Assembly (NCBI RefSeq): GCF_003364265.1
Contig: NZ_NXLW01000001.1
Coordinates: 205,433-269,432 of the forward strand
DNA from: Helicobacter aurati
Lineage (GTDB): Bacteria > Campylobacterota > Campylobacteria > Campylobacterales > Helicobacteraceae
DNA length: 64,000 nt
Direction: 5' to 3'
Positions 29,953 to 38,029 of this stretch are shown here, one piece after another. The notes beneath the pieces are model-generated. The model searched no databases, had not been told where the DNA came from, and was given only the letters and a program-made list of their open reading frames with translations. Every line of letters begins with the position of its first letter. Position 1 is the first letter of the stretch. The position numbers and the translations under genes were made by a program.

Positions 29953-30462
29953 TTATTCTTGTGTTGTCGTAATCATATTACAAGAGTCGACAAAAACTAT
30001 CTTTGGTTTTATTTTCTTTGCATATTTTAATTTAACATTTGCATAGGCAAGGATAATAATTATGTCGCCTTGTTGCACCTTTCTCGCAGCCGCACCGTTA
30101 AGGCAAACGGTTGCCATCTGTTCTTCTTGTGTATTTTTAGATTTTTTAGAACAAGAATTTGCCTCAATGGCATAAGTAGAAAACCTTTCACCATTATTAA
30201 TGTTAACAATTTCAACTTTCATTCCCTCTAATATTCCGGATGCTTTCATTAATCGAGAATCTAAACTGATAGAACCAATATAATTAAGATTAGAATCTGT
30301 TACTGTCGCTCGATGAATCTTTGCATACAAAAAGTCTGCTCGAATACCTTTTTGATATTTTGTAATCTTATTATTTGCACGTAAAACTACTTTATCAGAT
30401 GTATGAGTATTTGACGCTTGAGAAGACGATACTTGCTTATTTTTTGTTTTTTGTTGTGCCAT
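29953..30462 (-). CDS. panD: Aspartate 1-decarboxylase PanD with N-terminal extension
   Basis: Pyruvoyl enzyme making beta-alanine for pantothenate. The core is clear: FLYAKIHRATVTDSNLNYIGSISLD contains the self-processing Gly-Ser bond, followed by NNGERFSTYAIE and VCLNGAAARKVQQGDIIIILAYA. The protein is unusual: about 40 basic/polar residues precede the normal start, and about 15 residues (SCSKKSKNTQEEQMA) are inserted before VCLNGAAA. The ATG at 30462 has GAAGGAAATATA upstream; no ATG lies near the canonical start, only a TTG in the DFLYAK codons. At 169 residues it is about 50 longer than usual. Processing residues are intact, so activity is expected. Confidence 0.88.
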   Translation of the reverse strand: MAQQKTKNKQVSSSQASNTHTSDKVVLRANNKITKYQKGIRADFLYAKIHRATVTDSNLNYIGSISLDSRLMKASGILEGMKVEIVNINNGERFSTYAIEANSCSKKSKNTQEEQMATVCLNGAAARKVQQGDIIIILAYANVKLKYAKKIKPKIVFVDSCNMITTTQE

Positions 30463-30533
30463 TATATTTCCTTCAACTAAATATGAATATTTGCACAAGT
30501 CGAGATAAATAAAAGGTAATATTTTAACACACT

Positions 30534-32822
30534 TTACTCTGAACTTATACTATTTTTACATTCCGCACAAATTTTTACATGTTCCTTTGTTTTATGAATA
30601 CACAAAATGCCACCGCATTTTTCACACTTCTCATTTGTAGGTTGATTATTAAAAATAAGCGTACACTTAGGATAATTAGAGCAACCATAAAAACTACCTC
30701 GCTTAGAATATCTAAGGATTATATCACCCCCGCATTTTGGGCAAACTATATCAAGCGACTGTGGTTTTTGTAGGGACTTAGTATTCTTACATTTAGGATA
30801 AGCACTACAAGCAAGGAATCTACCTGTCTTGCCAACTTTAATTTGCATAGAGGATCCGCATTTCTCACACTTCTCATCGCTCGTCTCATCTTCTTTATCT
30901 TTTTTAATATATCGGCATTTAGGATAATTAGAGCAAGCAATAAATTCTCCATATTTTCCATTTCTTATAACAAGTTCACTCCCGCATTCCGGACAATTCT
31001 CGCCAGTTGGGACAGTAATCTTTTGTGACTGAATATTAGCCTTGCCTTGAGTAATTTTTTCCATAAAGGGTTCATAAAAGTCCCATAATACATTTTCCCA
31101 TTCCAACTTATTTGTTGCAATATCATCAAGTTTTGTCTCGAGCCCCGCACTGAATCCGCTATCAACAACCTCTTGAAAATAAGATTCCAACATGGAAATT
31201 ACTGTAAATGCAATATCCTGAACGACTAAATGCTTATTTTCTAAAGTAACATAATTCCTATCGACAAGCAACTTCATAGTAGGAGCATAAGTACTAGGTC
31301 TGCCTATTCCTAAACCTTCAAGAACTTTGATAAGACCTGCCTCTGAATAATGACTTGGTGGTTCAGTAGTTTTCTTAACAGCAAGAATCTCATCAAATGT
31401 CATCTTTGCATATTGCTGAAAATCTGGAAGTAATTTATCTTTATCGGCATTACCCATGATTCTATAGAATCCATCAAAAATCAGTCTTCTTCCAGAGATT
31501 TTAAATTCACACTGTTTCCCTACAACACTTACGTTAACGCTCTCAAAAACTGCATTTTTCATTTGTGAAGCAATAAAACGGTGAAAAATAAGTGTATAGA
31601 GCTTCAACTCATCTACACTAAGATAATCTTTTGCGATTTCTGGAGTAAATTCTAAGTTTGTTGGTCGAATTGCTTCATGGGCTTCCTGCGCGCCTTTTTG
31701 CTGTGTTACATAAGTCTTTTTTGCGGTAGGTAAGTACTCTTTACCAAAATTTACAACAATAAATTCCCTAGCATTCTCTATTGCTTCTTCCGCAATATTA
31801 AGGCTATCCGTTCTCATATAGGTGATAATACCCACCAAACCGTGATTTGTCTTCACTCCTTCATATAGACTTTGCGCAATACGCATTGTACGTGTAGGAG
31901 AAAAACCTAAAAGATTCGAACTCGCTTGCTGTAAAGTAGAAGTCATAAATGGCGGAGGGCTTTTAGTAGTGCGTTCTCTTTTGGCTATATTCTGGATAAG
32001 AAACCCTGTTGTACTATTTTCTTCCTGCAAAGATTCCATAATACGTTGCACCTCATCGCTATCTTGCAAACTTAGTTTTTCTATTTTCTTCTCTCCAAAT
32101 TTAACCAAATCAAAAACAATTTGTTCTTTATCTTCTAAGTCGCTAATAGTTAATGTGTTTTTTTGGTAATTTTTAGCTTCAATAAGAAAATAATCCTGTG
32201 GGATAAATTCACGAATTTCTCTTTCCCTATCGACTAATATTTTTAAAGCACTTGATTGCACTCTACCAGCACTTAAACCTTTGCTGATTTTCTGTGATAA
32301 AAGTCCACTTAATTTAAACCCAACAATTCTATCTAATAGCCTTCTTGCTTGTTGGGCATGCACACGATTCATGTCGATGACTCTTGGATTCTCTAAAGAA
32401 TACGTAATTGCTTTTTTAGTAATTTCATGAAAGACAATGCGAGGAAAATCCTCTATTTTACCATTTAATGCCTCTACAATATGATACCCAATCGCCTCTC
32501 CCTCTCTATCTTCGTCAGTTGCAATATAGGTCGCATTAGCACTATGATGCAATTCTTGAATCTTTTTAACAATTTCAACATGATCGTTTGCTATATCATA
32601 GGTGGGAATAAAATGTTTATCCTTAATAGTAATTCCAAACCGATGTTTGGGCAAATCACGTATATGCCCTTTTGAAGCAATAACTTCATATTCATTACCT
32701 AAAAAGTTCTTTATAGTACGCGCTTTTGCAGGAGATTCCACAATGATAAGATTTTTATTGCCTACACGATTAGAATTTACCCCTCGTTTGCTAGATTGCT
32801 TTTTAACGGTCTTAGCTGCCAT
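30534..32822 (-). CDS. topA: DNA topoisomerase I TopA
   Basis: Type IA topoisomerase of 762 residues that relaxes negative supercoils. The TOPRIM domain is at the start (NLIIVESPAKARTIKNFLG … ATDEDREGEAIGYHI) and the active tyrosine is in GIITYMRTDSLNI near residue 335. The C-terminal 170 residues hold four zinc ribbons: three typical CPxC…CSNYPKC repeats and a shorter fourth (CEKCGGI…CAEC). These repeats explain the internal similarity in this DNA. Length is normal for Helicobacter. Confidence 0.97.
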   Translation of the reverse strand: MAAKTVKKQSSKRGVNSNRVGNKNLIIVESPAKARTIKNFLGNEYEVIASKGHIRDLPKHRFGITIKDKHFIPTYDIANDHVEIVKKIQELHHSANATYIATDEDREGEAIGYHIVEALNGKIEDFPRIVFHEITKKAITYSLENPRVIDMNRVHAQQARRLLDRIVGFKLSGLLSQKISKGLSAGRVQSSALKILVDREREIREFIPQDYFLIEAKNYQKNTLTISDLEDKEQIVFDLVKFGEKKIEKLSLQDSDEVQRIMESLQEENSTTGFLIQNIAKRERTTKSPPPFMTSTLQQASSNLLGFSPTRTMRIAQSLYEGVKTNHGLVGIITYMRTDSLNIAEEAIENAREFIVVNFGKEYLPTAKKTYVTQQKGAQEAHEAIRPTNLEFTPEIAKDYLSVDELKLYTLIFHRFIASQMKNAVFESVNVSVVGKQCEFKISGRRLIFDGFYRIMGNADKDKLLPDFQQYAKMTFDEILAVKKTTEPPSHYSEAGLIKVLEGLGIGRPSTYAPTMKLLVDRNYVTLENKHLVVQDIAFTVISMLESYFQEVVDSGFSAGLETKLDDIATNKLEWENVLWDFYEPFMEKITQGKANIQSQKITVPTGENCPECGSELVIRNGKYGEFIACSNYPKCRYIKKDKEDETSDEKCEKCGSSMQIKVGKTGRFLACSAYPKCKNTKSLQKPQSLDIVCPKCGGDIILRYSKRGSFYGCSNYPKCTLIFNNQPTNEKCEKCGGILCIHKTKEHVKICAECKNSISSE

Positions 32823-32960
32823 AATGCCCCTTTATCTTTAACTCTCAAGCATAAATAATTTGAAAAACCAAAAATTCTAGCATAGAATTCTTTACTAGCT
32901 TTAATCGAATCGATATATTTAGACTATAATATATAATAATGAAAAACCAAGGATTATATT

Positions 32961-34088
32961 TTGCTTTTTGGCTCCAGATTTAGCATGCACTTTGACTATA
33001 CTCTTATCCTACTTATCCTGCCCATCATTTGCACAAGCTCCTTTCTTTTAAACGAAACATCACAATTTCTTCTTGTCAAACAAATGAGCTATTGTTTTTT
33101 AAGTATTTTTATATTCTTTTTTGTATTTTTCATCCCCTTTCGTTATACCGATAAAGGAACTACAGCATTCTATTGGATTTGCATCTTTCTACTTTTAGTA
33201 GTAGAGTTTGCAGGAACTACTAACCTCGGGGCAAAACGTTGGATTAATATTGGTGGATTCTCACTGCAACCTAGTGAGCCCGCAAAAATCGCTATTGTTT
33301 TATTTCTTGCCCATTATGTTAAAAATAACCCACCGCCCCCTGAGGGCTACGGATGGATAGAGTTTTGTAAAATAAGCACTTTTATTTTACTTCCTTTTAT
33401 TTTTATTCTTATTGAGCCTGATTTGGGCAGTGCTATCATTGTGTTATTTATGGGCTATGGAACGCTCTTTATAGTTGGTGTGCATAAAAAGATATGGATA
33501 AGCTGCATAGTCTTTATACTGCTCTTTTCTCCAGTTGCTTTCAAATTTATTTTAAAACCCTATCAAATCACTAGAATCATGAATCTAGTAAGCGGCAATA
33601 CAAGTTCGCAGGTGCAACAAAGCATTATCGCCGTAGGAAGTGGTGGGATTACAGGAAAATCTAAGACAGAAAGCACCCAAGCTACTTTGAAGTTCCTGCC
33701 TGTTGCAACAAGCGATTTTATTTTTGCGCACTTCGCAGAAAGATTCGGATTCTTAGGTTCGTGTATATTACTTAGCTTATACGGATTTATAGTACTGCAT
33801 TTACTCTCTTGTTGTTTTTTAGATTCTAAAGACTACTTCCTAAAGGTCATTGCTAGTTCTCTTGCGATGCTATTTTTTATTTATACTACTGTTAACATCG
33901 CAATGACAATAGAACTAGCTCCGGTAGTCGGAATACCACTGCCTCTTCTTAGTTACGGTGGAAGTAGTTTTGTTACTTTTATTATTCTAATAGCAATATT
34001 TGAACATGCTATCACTTTTCGTTTTAGCTCCCATGCTAATCACAACAAATCTCATAAAAAATACAACGTATTCTCCAAGTCCAAGTAA
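32961..34088 (+). CDS. rodA: Rod-shape peptidoglycan glycosyltransferase RodA
   Basis: SEDS-family glycosyltransferase for lateral wall synthesis, 375 residues with about ten membrane helices. The hallmarks are WINIGGFSLQPSEPAKIAIVLFLA, the conserved LIEPDLGSAIIVLFMG, and the C-terminal GIPLPLLSYGGSSFV. The start is a TTG at 32961 with AAGGA about seven bases upstream; the next ATG comes after eight codons. It is transcribed alone, divergent from topA. Between RodA and FtsW, I chose RodA on overall length and the N-terminus. Confidence 0.9.
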   Translation: MLFGSRFSMHFDYTLILLILPIICTSSFLLNETSQFLLVKQMSYCFLSIFIFFFVFFIPFRYTDKGTTAFYWICIFLLLVVEFAGTTNLGAKRWINIGGFSLQPSEPAKIAIVLFLAHYVKNNPPPPEGYGWIEFCKISTFILLPFIFILIEPDLGSAIIVLFMGYGTLFIVGVHKKIWISCIVFILLFSPVAFKFILKPYQITRIMNLVSGNTSSQVQQSIIAVGSGGITGKSKTESTQATLKFLPVATSDFIFAHFAERFGFLGSCILLSLYGFIVLHLLSCCFLDSKDYFLKVIASSLAMLFFIYTTVNIAMTIELAPVVGIPLPLLSYGGSSFVTFIILIAIFEHAITFRFSSHANHNKSHKKYNVFSKSK

Positions 34089-34144
34089 TTGCCCAAATAA
34101 AAGCAAATATTGACTCCTTAAATCCCATAAACTTATTTTAATTA

Positions 34145-34174
34145 TTGACTTTAATTATGATGTTTTGCTATAAT
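34145..34174 (+). promoter_or_regulatory. Promoter of the tRNA-Met gene
   Basis: TTGACT (34145-34150), an 18-base spacer, and TATAAT (34169-34174), ending 30 bases before the tRNA. This is the best match to a full vegetative promoter in the window. Confidence 0.7.
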
Positions 34175-34204
34175 CCTAATTTTCAACTTTAGTAAAAACC
34201 ATAG

Positions 34205-34282
34205 GTCAGGGTAGCTCAGCTGGTTTAGAGCGCTGGTCTCATAAGCCGGAGGTCGGGGGTTCAAGTCCCCCCCTTGACACCA
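34205..34282 (+). tRNA. tRNA-Met (anticodon CAT), elongator type
   Basis: A complete 78-base cloverleaf with encoded CCA. The acceptor stem GTCAGGG pairs with CCTTGAC (one G-T). The D arm is GCTC…GAGC. The anticodon loop is CTCATAA, giving anticodon CAT. The T arm is GGGGG-TTCAAGT-CCCCC, then discriminator A and CCA. A G1-C72 pair instead of the initiator mismatch rules out the initiator. A CAT tRNA could also be tRNA-Ile2 after lysidine modification; Met is the more likely reading. Confidence 0.93.
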
Positions 34283-34373
34283 ATGCAACATTACATTCAA
34301 ATCACTCATGAATCTGCAAATATTTTTACACATTCCCTAATTAATTTTATAATAGATTGTTTATCCCCAGTGT

Positions 34374-34736
34374 TTATTGTATATCACAATCTTGACAAAT
34401 ACCTTTTGCTAACACACTTTTAATTCTACCTGTCGATTCCTTGTCATTCACTTCTGGCATGATAAAGTCCGTAATTTTATGGCACACATCGCAAACAAAA
34501 TGTGCTTTTGTTCTCTCTGCTAACTCATAGAAAAATTTCCTGTGAATTTCCGTCTTAGTAACTATGCCCTCTTTTTCAAATAATTCCATATTGCGATAAA
34601 AGGTTGTCTTATTGGCATGAAAATCAAAATCTTCAAAACTTACCGGTTTTGTTGCAGAGATCAGAATATCTAGCATATCAAGTCTTAATTCTGTAATCGC
34701 TATATTATGCTCTTTGAGTATTGTAATGCAGTCCAT
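34374..34736 (-). CDS. Fur-family metal-dependent transcriptional regulator (not the main Fur)
   Basis: A 120-residue Fur-like repressor, shorter than typical Fur (about 150). The winged-helix recognition region is KTTFYRNMELFEKEGIVTKTE. The metal region is AHFVCDVCHKITDF with a structural CxxC, matched by a C-terminal CQDC, so it should bind a structural zinc. Whether it senses zinc, iron or peroxide is not decidable. GGAGAGTGA precedes the ATG. It is divergent from dxr, and a TGTAAATTTACA palindrome in the shared intergenic region may be its own operator. Confidence 0.82.
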   Translation of the reverse strand: MDCITILKEHNIAITELRLDMLDILISATKPVSFEDFDFHANKTTFYRNMELFEKEGIVTKTEIHRKFFYELAERTKAHFVCDVCHKITDFIMPEVNDKESTGRIKSVLAKGICQDCDIQ

Positions 34737-34792
34737 GATTCACTCTCCTTTGAATAAAAAGTCATTGGGATTTTGATAAAATTATGCTACCG

Positions 34793-34804
34793 TGTAAATT
34801 TACA
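34793..34804. promoter_or_regulatory. 12-bp palindrome between the Fur-family regulator and dxr
   Basis: TGTAAATTTACA is a perfect palindrome 57 bases upstream of the regulator's start codon and 59 bases from that of dxr. Its central position in a divergent promoter region suggests autoregulation, but it could be chance in this AT-rich DNA. Confidence 0.35.
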
Positions 34805-34862
34805 ATTATTATAACAAATTTACTATTACAACTATCAATGAGATTTGATTTAAAGGGATATT

Positions 34863-36083
34863 GTGATTATATTAGGAAGCACAGGCAGTATAGGCATTAA
34901 CGCACTAAAAATTGCTAAACAATTCAATATAAAAGTCGAAGCTTTAGTATGTGGTAGCAACGCTTTATTGTTAAATGAACAAATTAAGGAATTTTCTCCA
35001 AAATTTGTAGGAATCTACGATTCAAATGCTCTTCAATTCCTACAAGCTAGAGATTCTCATGTTTATACTGGTAATGAGCAAATTTGTACAATGCTTGAAA
35101 AATGCCAATCGCAACGTGTCTTAAATGCCGTAGTTGGCTTTGCTGGATTACCTTTTAGCCTCAAAGCCCTGCATCTCAACAAGAAGCTTATACTTGCTAA
35201 TAAAGAATCCTTAGTAGTTGCTGGAGCATTAATACAAGAAATAATACAAAAACAAAATAAGGCAAAAACTAATACTACAAATAATCACATAACACCTATA
35301 CCAAATGCCAAAGCAAATATACTTGATAAAATTTTCCCAATAGATAGCGAGCATTTTAGTTTATGGTATCTTCTTACAGAACAATCTCTGACCAAAGAAT
35401 CCGCTTATACTCTCTATATAACCGCATCTGGCGGTGCTTTACGAGATATGCCTATAGAACAAATTAAATATGCAACATTGCAAGACGTCCTTAAACATCC
35501 CACATGGAATATGGGAAAGAAAATTACAATAGATTCTGCCACTTTCATTAATAAACTTTATGAAACTCTCGAAACCTATTGGCTATTTAATACAACTAAC
35601 ATCCATGCTATGATTGAAAGGAGTTCTCTTGTGCATGCACTCATAGAATATCCAAATGGAATATTTTGCGCGCTTACTAGCCACAATGACATGTGTTTGC
35701 CAATAGCCTATGGAATGGACTATTTACAAGCAAAAAATAATTTTCATATACAAAAGCTACAAGCAAAAGATTTCACAAAAATCCGCTTTCAAGATATTGA
35801 CACTAATCGTTATCCCTTATGGCGTTATAAAGACTTGCTACTTGAGAATCCGAATCTAGGAATTGTCCTTAATGCGAGCAATGAAATACTACAGAATCTT
35901 TTCCTTCAAGAACAAATACCTTTCAATGCTTTTAATGAAATTATTTCACAAACATTGGACTATTTCACACGCATAAAAATGCCTATCAGCAGGCTTGAAG
36001 AAATACACAAGCTAAGGGAAGAAACAACAGCATTCGTATATTTTTTATTGAAAAATAGCTATAAAGATTCAAAAATATGTTAA
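34863..36083 (+). CDS. dxr: 1-deoxy-D-xylulose 5-phosphate reductoisomerase
   Basis: Second enzyme of the MEP isoprenoid pathway, converting DXP to MEP with NADPH. It opens with the nucleotide-binding ILGSTGSIGINAL and has LANKESLVVAG, the metal-binding FPIDSEHFSLW, and ITASGGALRDMP. The start is a GTG at 34863 with AAAGGGATATT upstream. A polar insert of roughly 20-25 residues (KTNTTNNHITPIPNAK) sits before the PIDSEH motif compared with the H. pylori enzyme as I recall it. The gene's last bases lie inside a palindrome in front of dps. Confidence 0.94.
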   Translation: MIILGSTGSIGINALKIAKQFNIKVEALVCGSNALLLNEQIKEFSPKFVGIYDSNALQFLQARDSHVYTGNEQICTMLEKCQSQRVLNAVVGFAGLPFSLKALHLNKKLILANKESLVVAGALIQEIIQKQNKAKTNTTNNHITPIPNAKANILDKIFPIDSEHFSLWYLLTEQSLTKESAYTLYITASGGALRDMPIEQIKYATLQDVLKHPTWNMGKKITIDSATFINKLYETLETYWLFNTTNIHAMIERSSLVHALIEYPNGIFCALTSHNDMCLPIAYGMDYLQAKNNFHIQKLQAKDFTKIRFQDIDTNRYPLWRYKDLLLENPNLGIVLNASNEILQNLFLQEQIPFNAFNEIISQTLDYFTRIKMPISRLEEIHKLREETTAFVYFLLKNSYKDSKIC

Positions 36084-36102
36084 TATTTACAATATTAACA
36101 TA
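36076..36102. promoter_or_regulatory. 12-bp palindrome at the dps ribosome-binding site
   Basis: TATGTTAATATT and AATATTAACATA flank a 3-base centre (TAC). The palindrome includes the dxr stop codon, and its right arm runs straight into the AAGG ribosome-binding site of dps, 14 bases before the ATG. The outer half-sites TATGTTAA/TTAACATA are the same as in the fumC palindrome, though the spacing between half-sites differs (19 versus 27 bases centre to centre). It may be an operator, an RNA hairpin, or a terminator for dxr. Confidence 0.55.
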
Positions 36103-36116
36103 AGGTAGTCGCAACA

Positions 36117-36563
36117 ATGAGCACAAATGCAAAACAAGTCGCAATTTTAAAACAATTGCAGGCTGATTCTTTAGTATTTTTTATGAAAGTCCACAACTTT
36201 CATTGGAACGTAAAAGGCAAAGATTTTCCACAAACACACAAAGTAACGGAGGAAATTTACACTATTTTCTCAAATATCTTTGATGATTTAGCTGAACGAA
36301 TTGCTCAATTGGGGGATACGCCGCTTGTAACTTTGACAGAGATTCTTAAAACCGCGCAAATTAAAGAGGATTCTAATACCTCTTTTCGATCAGAATCAGT
36401 AATGAAGAATATCCTAGCAGATTATCAATATTTTTTAGAAACCTTTAGAAAACTCTCTGAAATAGCGAATGCAACTCAAGACATTGCTACGCAAGCCTAT
36501 GCAGATTCTCAAATTTCTTTCTTAGAAAAGTCGGTATGGATGTTGAATGCACAATTAGCCTAA
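36117..36563 (+). CDS. dps: Dps-family ferritin-like protein (NapA type)
   Basis: A 148-residue miniferritin that binds and oxidises iron to protect DNA against peroxide; in Helicobacter the homologue is the neutrophil-activating protein. The ferroxidase residues lie in MKVHNFHWNVKGKDFPQTHKVTEEIY and IFDDLAERIAQLGDTPL. Length and ending (SVWMLNAQLA) are normal. It begins 33 bases after dxr. A strongly degenerate copy of the same gene lies at about 39.1 kb. Confidence 0.95.
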   Translation: MSTNAKQVAILKQLQADSLVFFMKVHNFHWNVKGKDFPQTHKVTEEIYTIFSNIFDDLAERIAQLGDTPLVTLTEILKTAQIKEDSNTSFRSESVMKNILADYQYFLETFRKLSEIANATQDIATQAYADSQISFLEKSVWMLNAQLA

Positions 36564-36747
36564 CAAAGCAGACATTGTGAATCTTGTCAGTCAAATCAAT
36601 TGATACTTAATCATTCTTACTTGCTAGTGATAAATTAAAAAGAGCCGACTATACACACCAAGAACGAAAACTACGAATGTTGTAAAGACTTAAGGGAATA
36701 CAACTCTTACAATAAATAAAACAATGAGAGTTAATACAGGAGATACA

Positions 36748-37047
36748 ATGAATAATTTAAATTTTACTCGTATTTCCAATGATGAGAAAGAAGATCTTAT
36801 TGGATACCCTCTTTCGGAGGGCGAAGGATTAGGTAAATTTAATTTGCTTATTGCTTTTTTATTATTAGGACTTATTTTAAGCATCTTTGTTCCTAAAATC
36901 TATGTCTCTAATAATATTTATTACATTAGTCGAGATATTGCCAAACTACAAGCAGAAAAGGAGCTTTTGCATGAAGAAAAGGAAAGATTACATCGCAATC
37001 TCGAATCTATCAAAAATAAACATTTGCTCATGGAATTAAGTTATTAA
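36748..37047 (+). CDS. Small membrane protein with coiled coil, FtsL-like layout
   Basis: About 99 residues: a polar N-terminus, one membrane helix (LLIAFLLLGLILSIFVPKIYV, about residues 32-52), then a heptad-like segment (KLQAEKELLHEEKERLHRNLESIKNKHLLMEL). This topology is that of FtsL/FtsB-type divisome proteins, but the sequence is too short to be certain. I chose the ATG at 36748, which follows CAGGAGATACA. gpsA starts one base after its stop, so they are co-transcribed. Confidence 0.65.
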   Translation: MNNLNFTRISNDEKEDLIGYPLSEGEGLGKFNLLIAFLLLGLILSIFVPKIYVSNNIYYISRDIAKLQAEKELLHEEKERLHRNLESIKNKHLLMELSY

Positions 37048-37048
37048 C

Positions 37049-38029
37049 ATGCGCGACATTTTTATTTTTGGCGGTGGTGCTTGGGGGATGGCTTTAGCCT
37101 CTTGTCTTTCATTAAAAAACAGGGTATTCATTTTATCCCGAAGAAATCTTAATTTGCAAAATTATGCAAGTACCCACACTCCTAAGCATTTTCCTCTACA
37201 GCTTCAATATCGTGACCTGCTAAATGTGTATCATGAGGCAAATAATCCCCTATGTATTATTGCTATCGCAAGTGCATTTTTGCGTGAGTTTCTGCATAAC
37301 GACACACTTTTACATAGCCTTAAACATAAAGTACAAATTCTGGCTGCGAGCAAAGGAATAGAACGTGAAAGTGGTGCTTTTGTAAGTGATATTTTAGAAG
37401 AGTATTTTTTAAAAGAAAATTTATGCTATCTTGCTGGACCAAGCTTTGCAAAAGAAGTAGAAGCAGGGTTGCCTTGCGCACTAGTTATCCATTCACACAA
37501 TACTACTCTTGCTGAACAATATGCGACTTGTTTTCCTGATTTTATAAAGATTTATATACAAAATGATATTATAGGTGCTGAAATTGCAGGTGCTTATAAA
37601 AACGTCATTGCAATTGCTGGTGGAATCTGTGACGGCTTACAACTAGGCAATAATGCCAAAGCTTCACTTTTGTCGCGTGGACTTGTTGAAATGACACGTT
37701 TTGGGCTATTTTTCAATGCCAAACAAGAAACATTTTTGGGACTCTCTGGAAGTGGTGATTTATTCCTCACATCTAATTCTACAATGTCCCGTAATTATCG
37801 CGTAGGTCTAGCACTTGCAGCAGGAAAAAAGATTTCTGACATTCTAGAAGAACTAGGCGGAGTGGCTGAAGGAGTATATAGCGCAAAATCTATTACTCAA
37901 ATTAGCTCTAAACATAATATTTACACTCCAATTGCCAATGAAGTACAAGCCATATTGGAAGGTGGGGAAGTTCGCACAAGCTTAATCAATCTACTACGAA
38001 GTCAAGGAAACAACAATGGTGTTCTCTAA
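37049..38029 (+). CDS. gpsA: NAD(P)H-dependent glycerol-3-phosphate dehydrogenase
   Basis: Makes sn-glycerol 3-phosphate for phospholipid synthesis. The dinucleotide-binding motif is FGGGAWGMALAS (slightly off the usual GAGxWGTA), followed by LAASKGIERESGAF and LAGPSFAKEV. The catalytic lysine lies in EIAGAYKNVIAIAGGICDGLQLGNNAKASLLSRGL. It is full length at 326 residues. Its last 14 bases overlap the start of the carbonic-anhydrase-like gene. Confidence 0.95.
   Translation: MRDIFIFGGGAWGMALASCLSLKNRVFILSRRNLNLQNYASTHTPKHFPLQLQYRDLLNVYHEANNPLCIIAIASAFLREFLHNDTLLHSLKHKVQILAASKGIERESGAFVSDILEEYFLKENLCYLAGPSFAKEVEAGLPCALVIHSHNTTLAEQYATCFPDFIKIYIQNDIIGAEIAGAYKNVIAIAGGICDGLQLGNNAKASLLSRGLVEMTRFGLFFNAKQETFLGLSGSGDLFLTSNSTMSRNYRVGLALAAGKKISDILEELGGVAEGVYSAKSITQISSKHNIYTPIANEVQAILEGGEVRTSLINLLRSQGNNNGVL

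Noticed and set aside
30560..31010. Internally similar DNA at the 3' end of topA, at first looking like a repeat array
   Set aside because: The periodicity comes from four zinc-ribbon domains of topoisomerase I, which is normal for the family; spacing and sequence are not CRISPR-like.
34151..34333. A 60-codon open frame on the minus strand across the tRNA, with the protein string GGDLNPRPPAYETSALNQLSYP
   Set aside because: This is the well-known spurious translation of the antisense of a tRNA gene; the tRNA explains the DNA.
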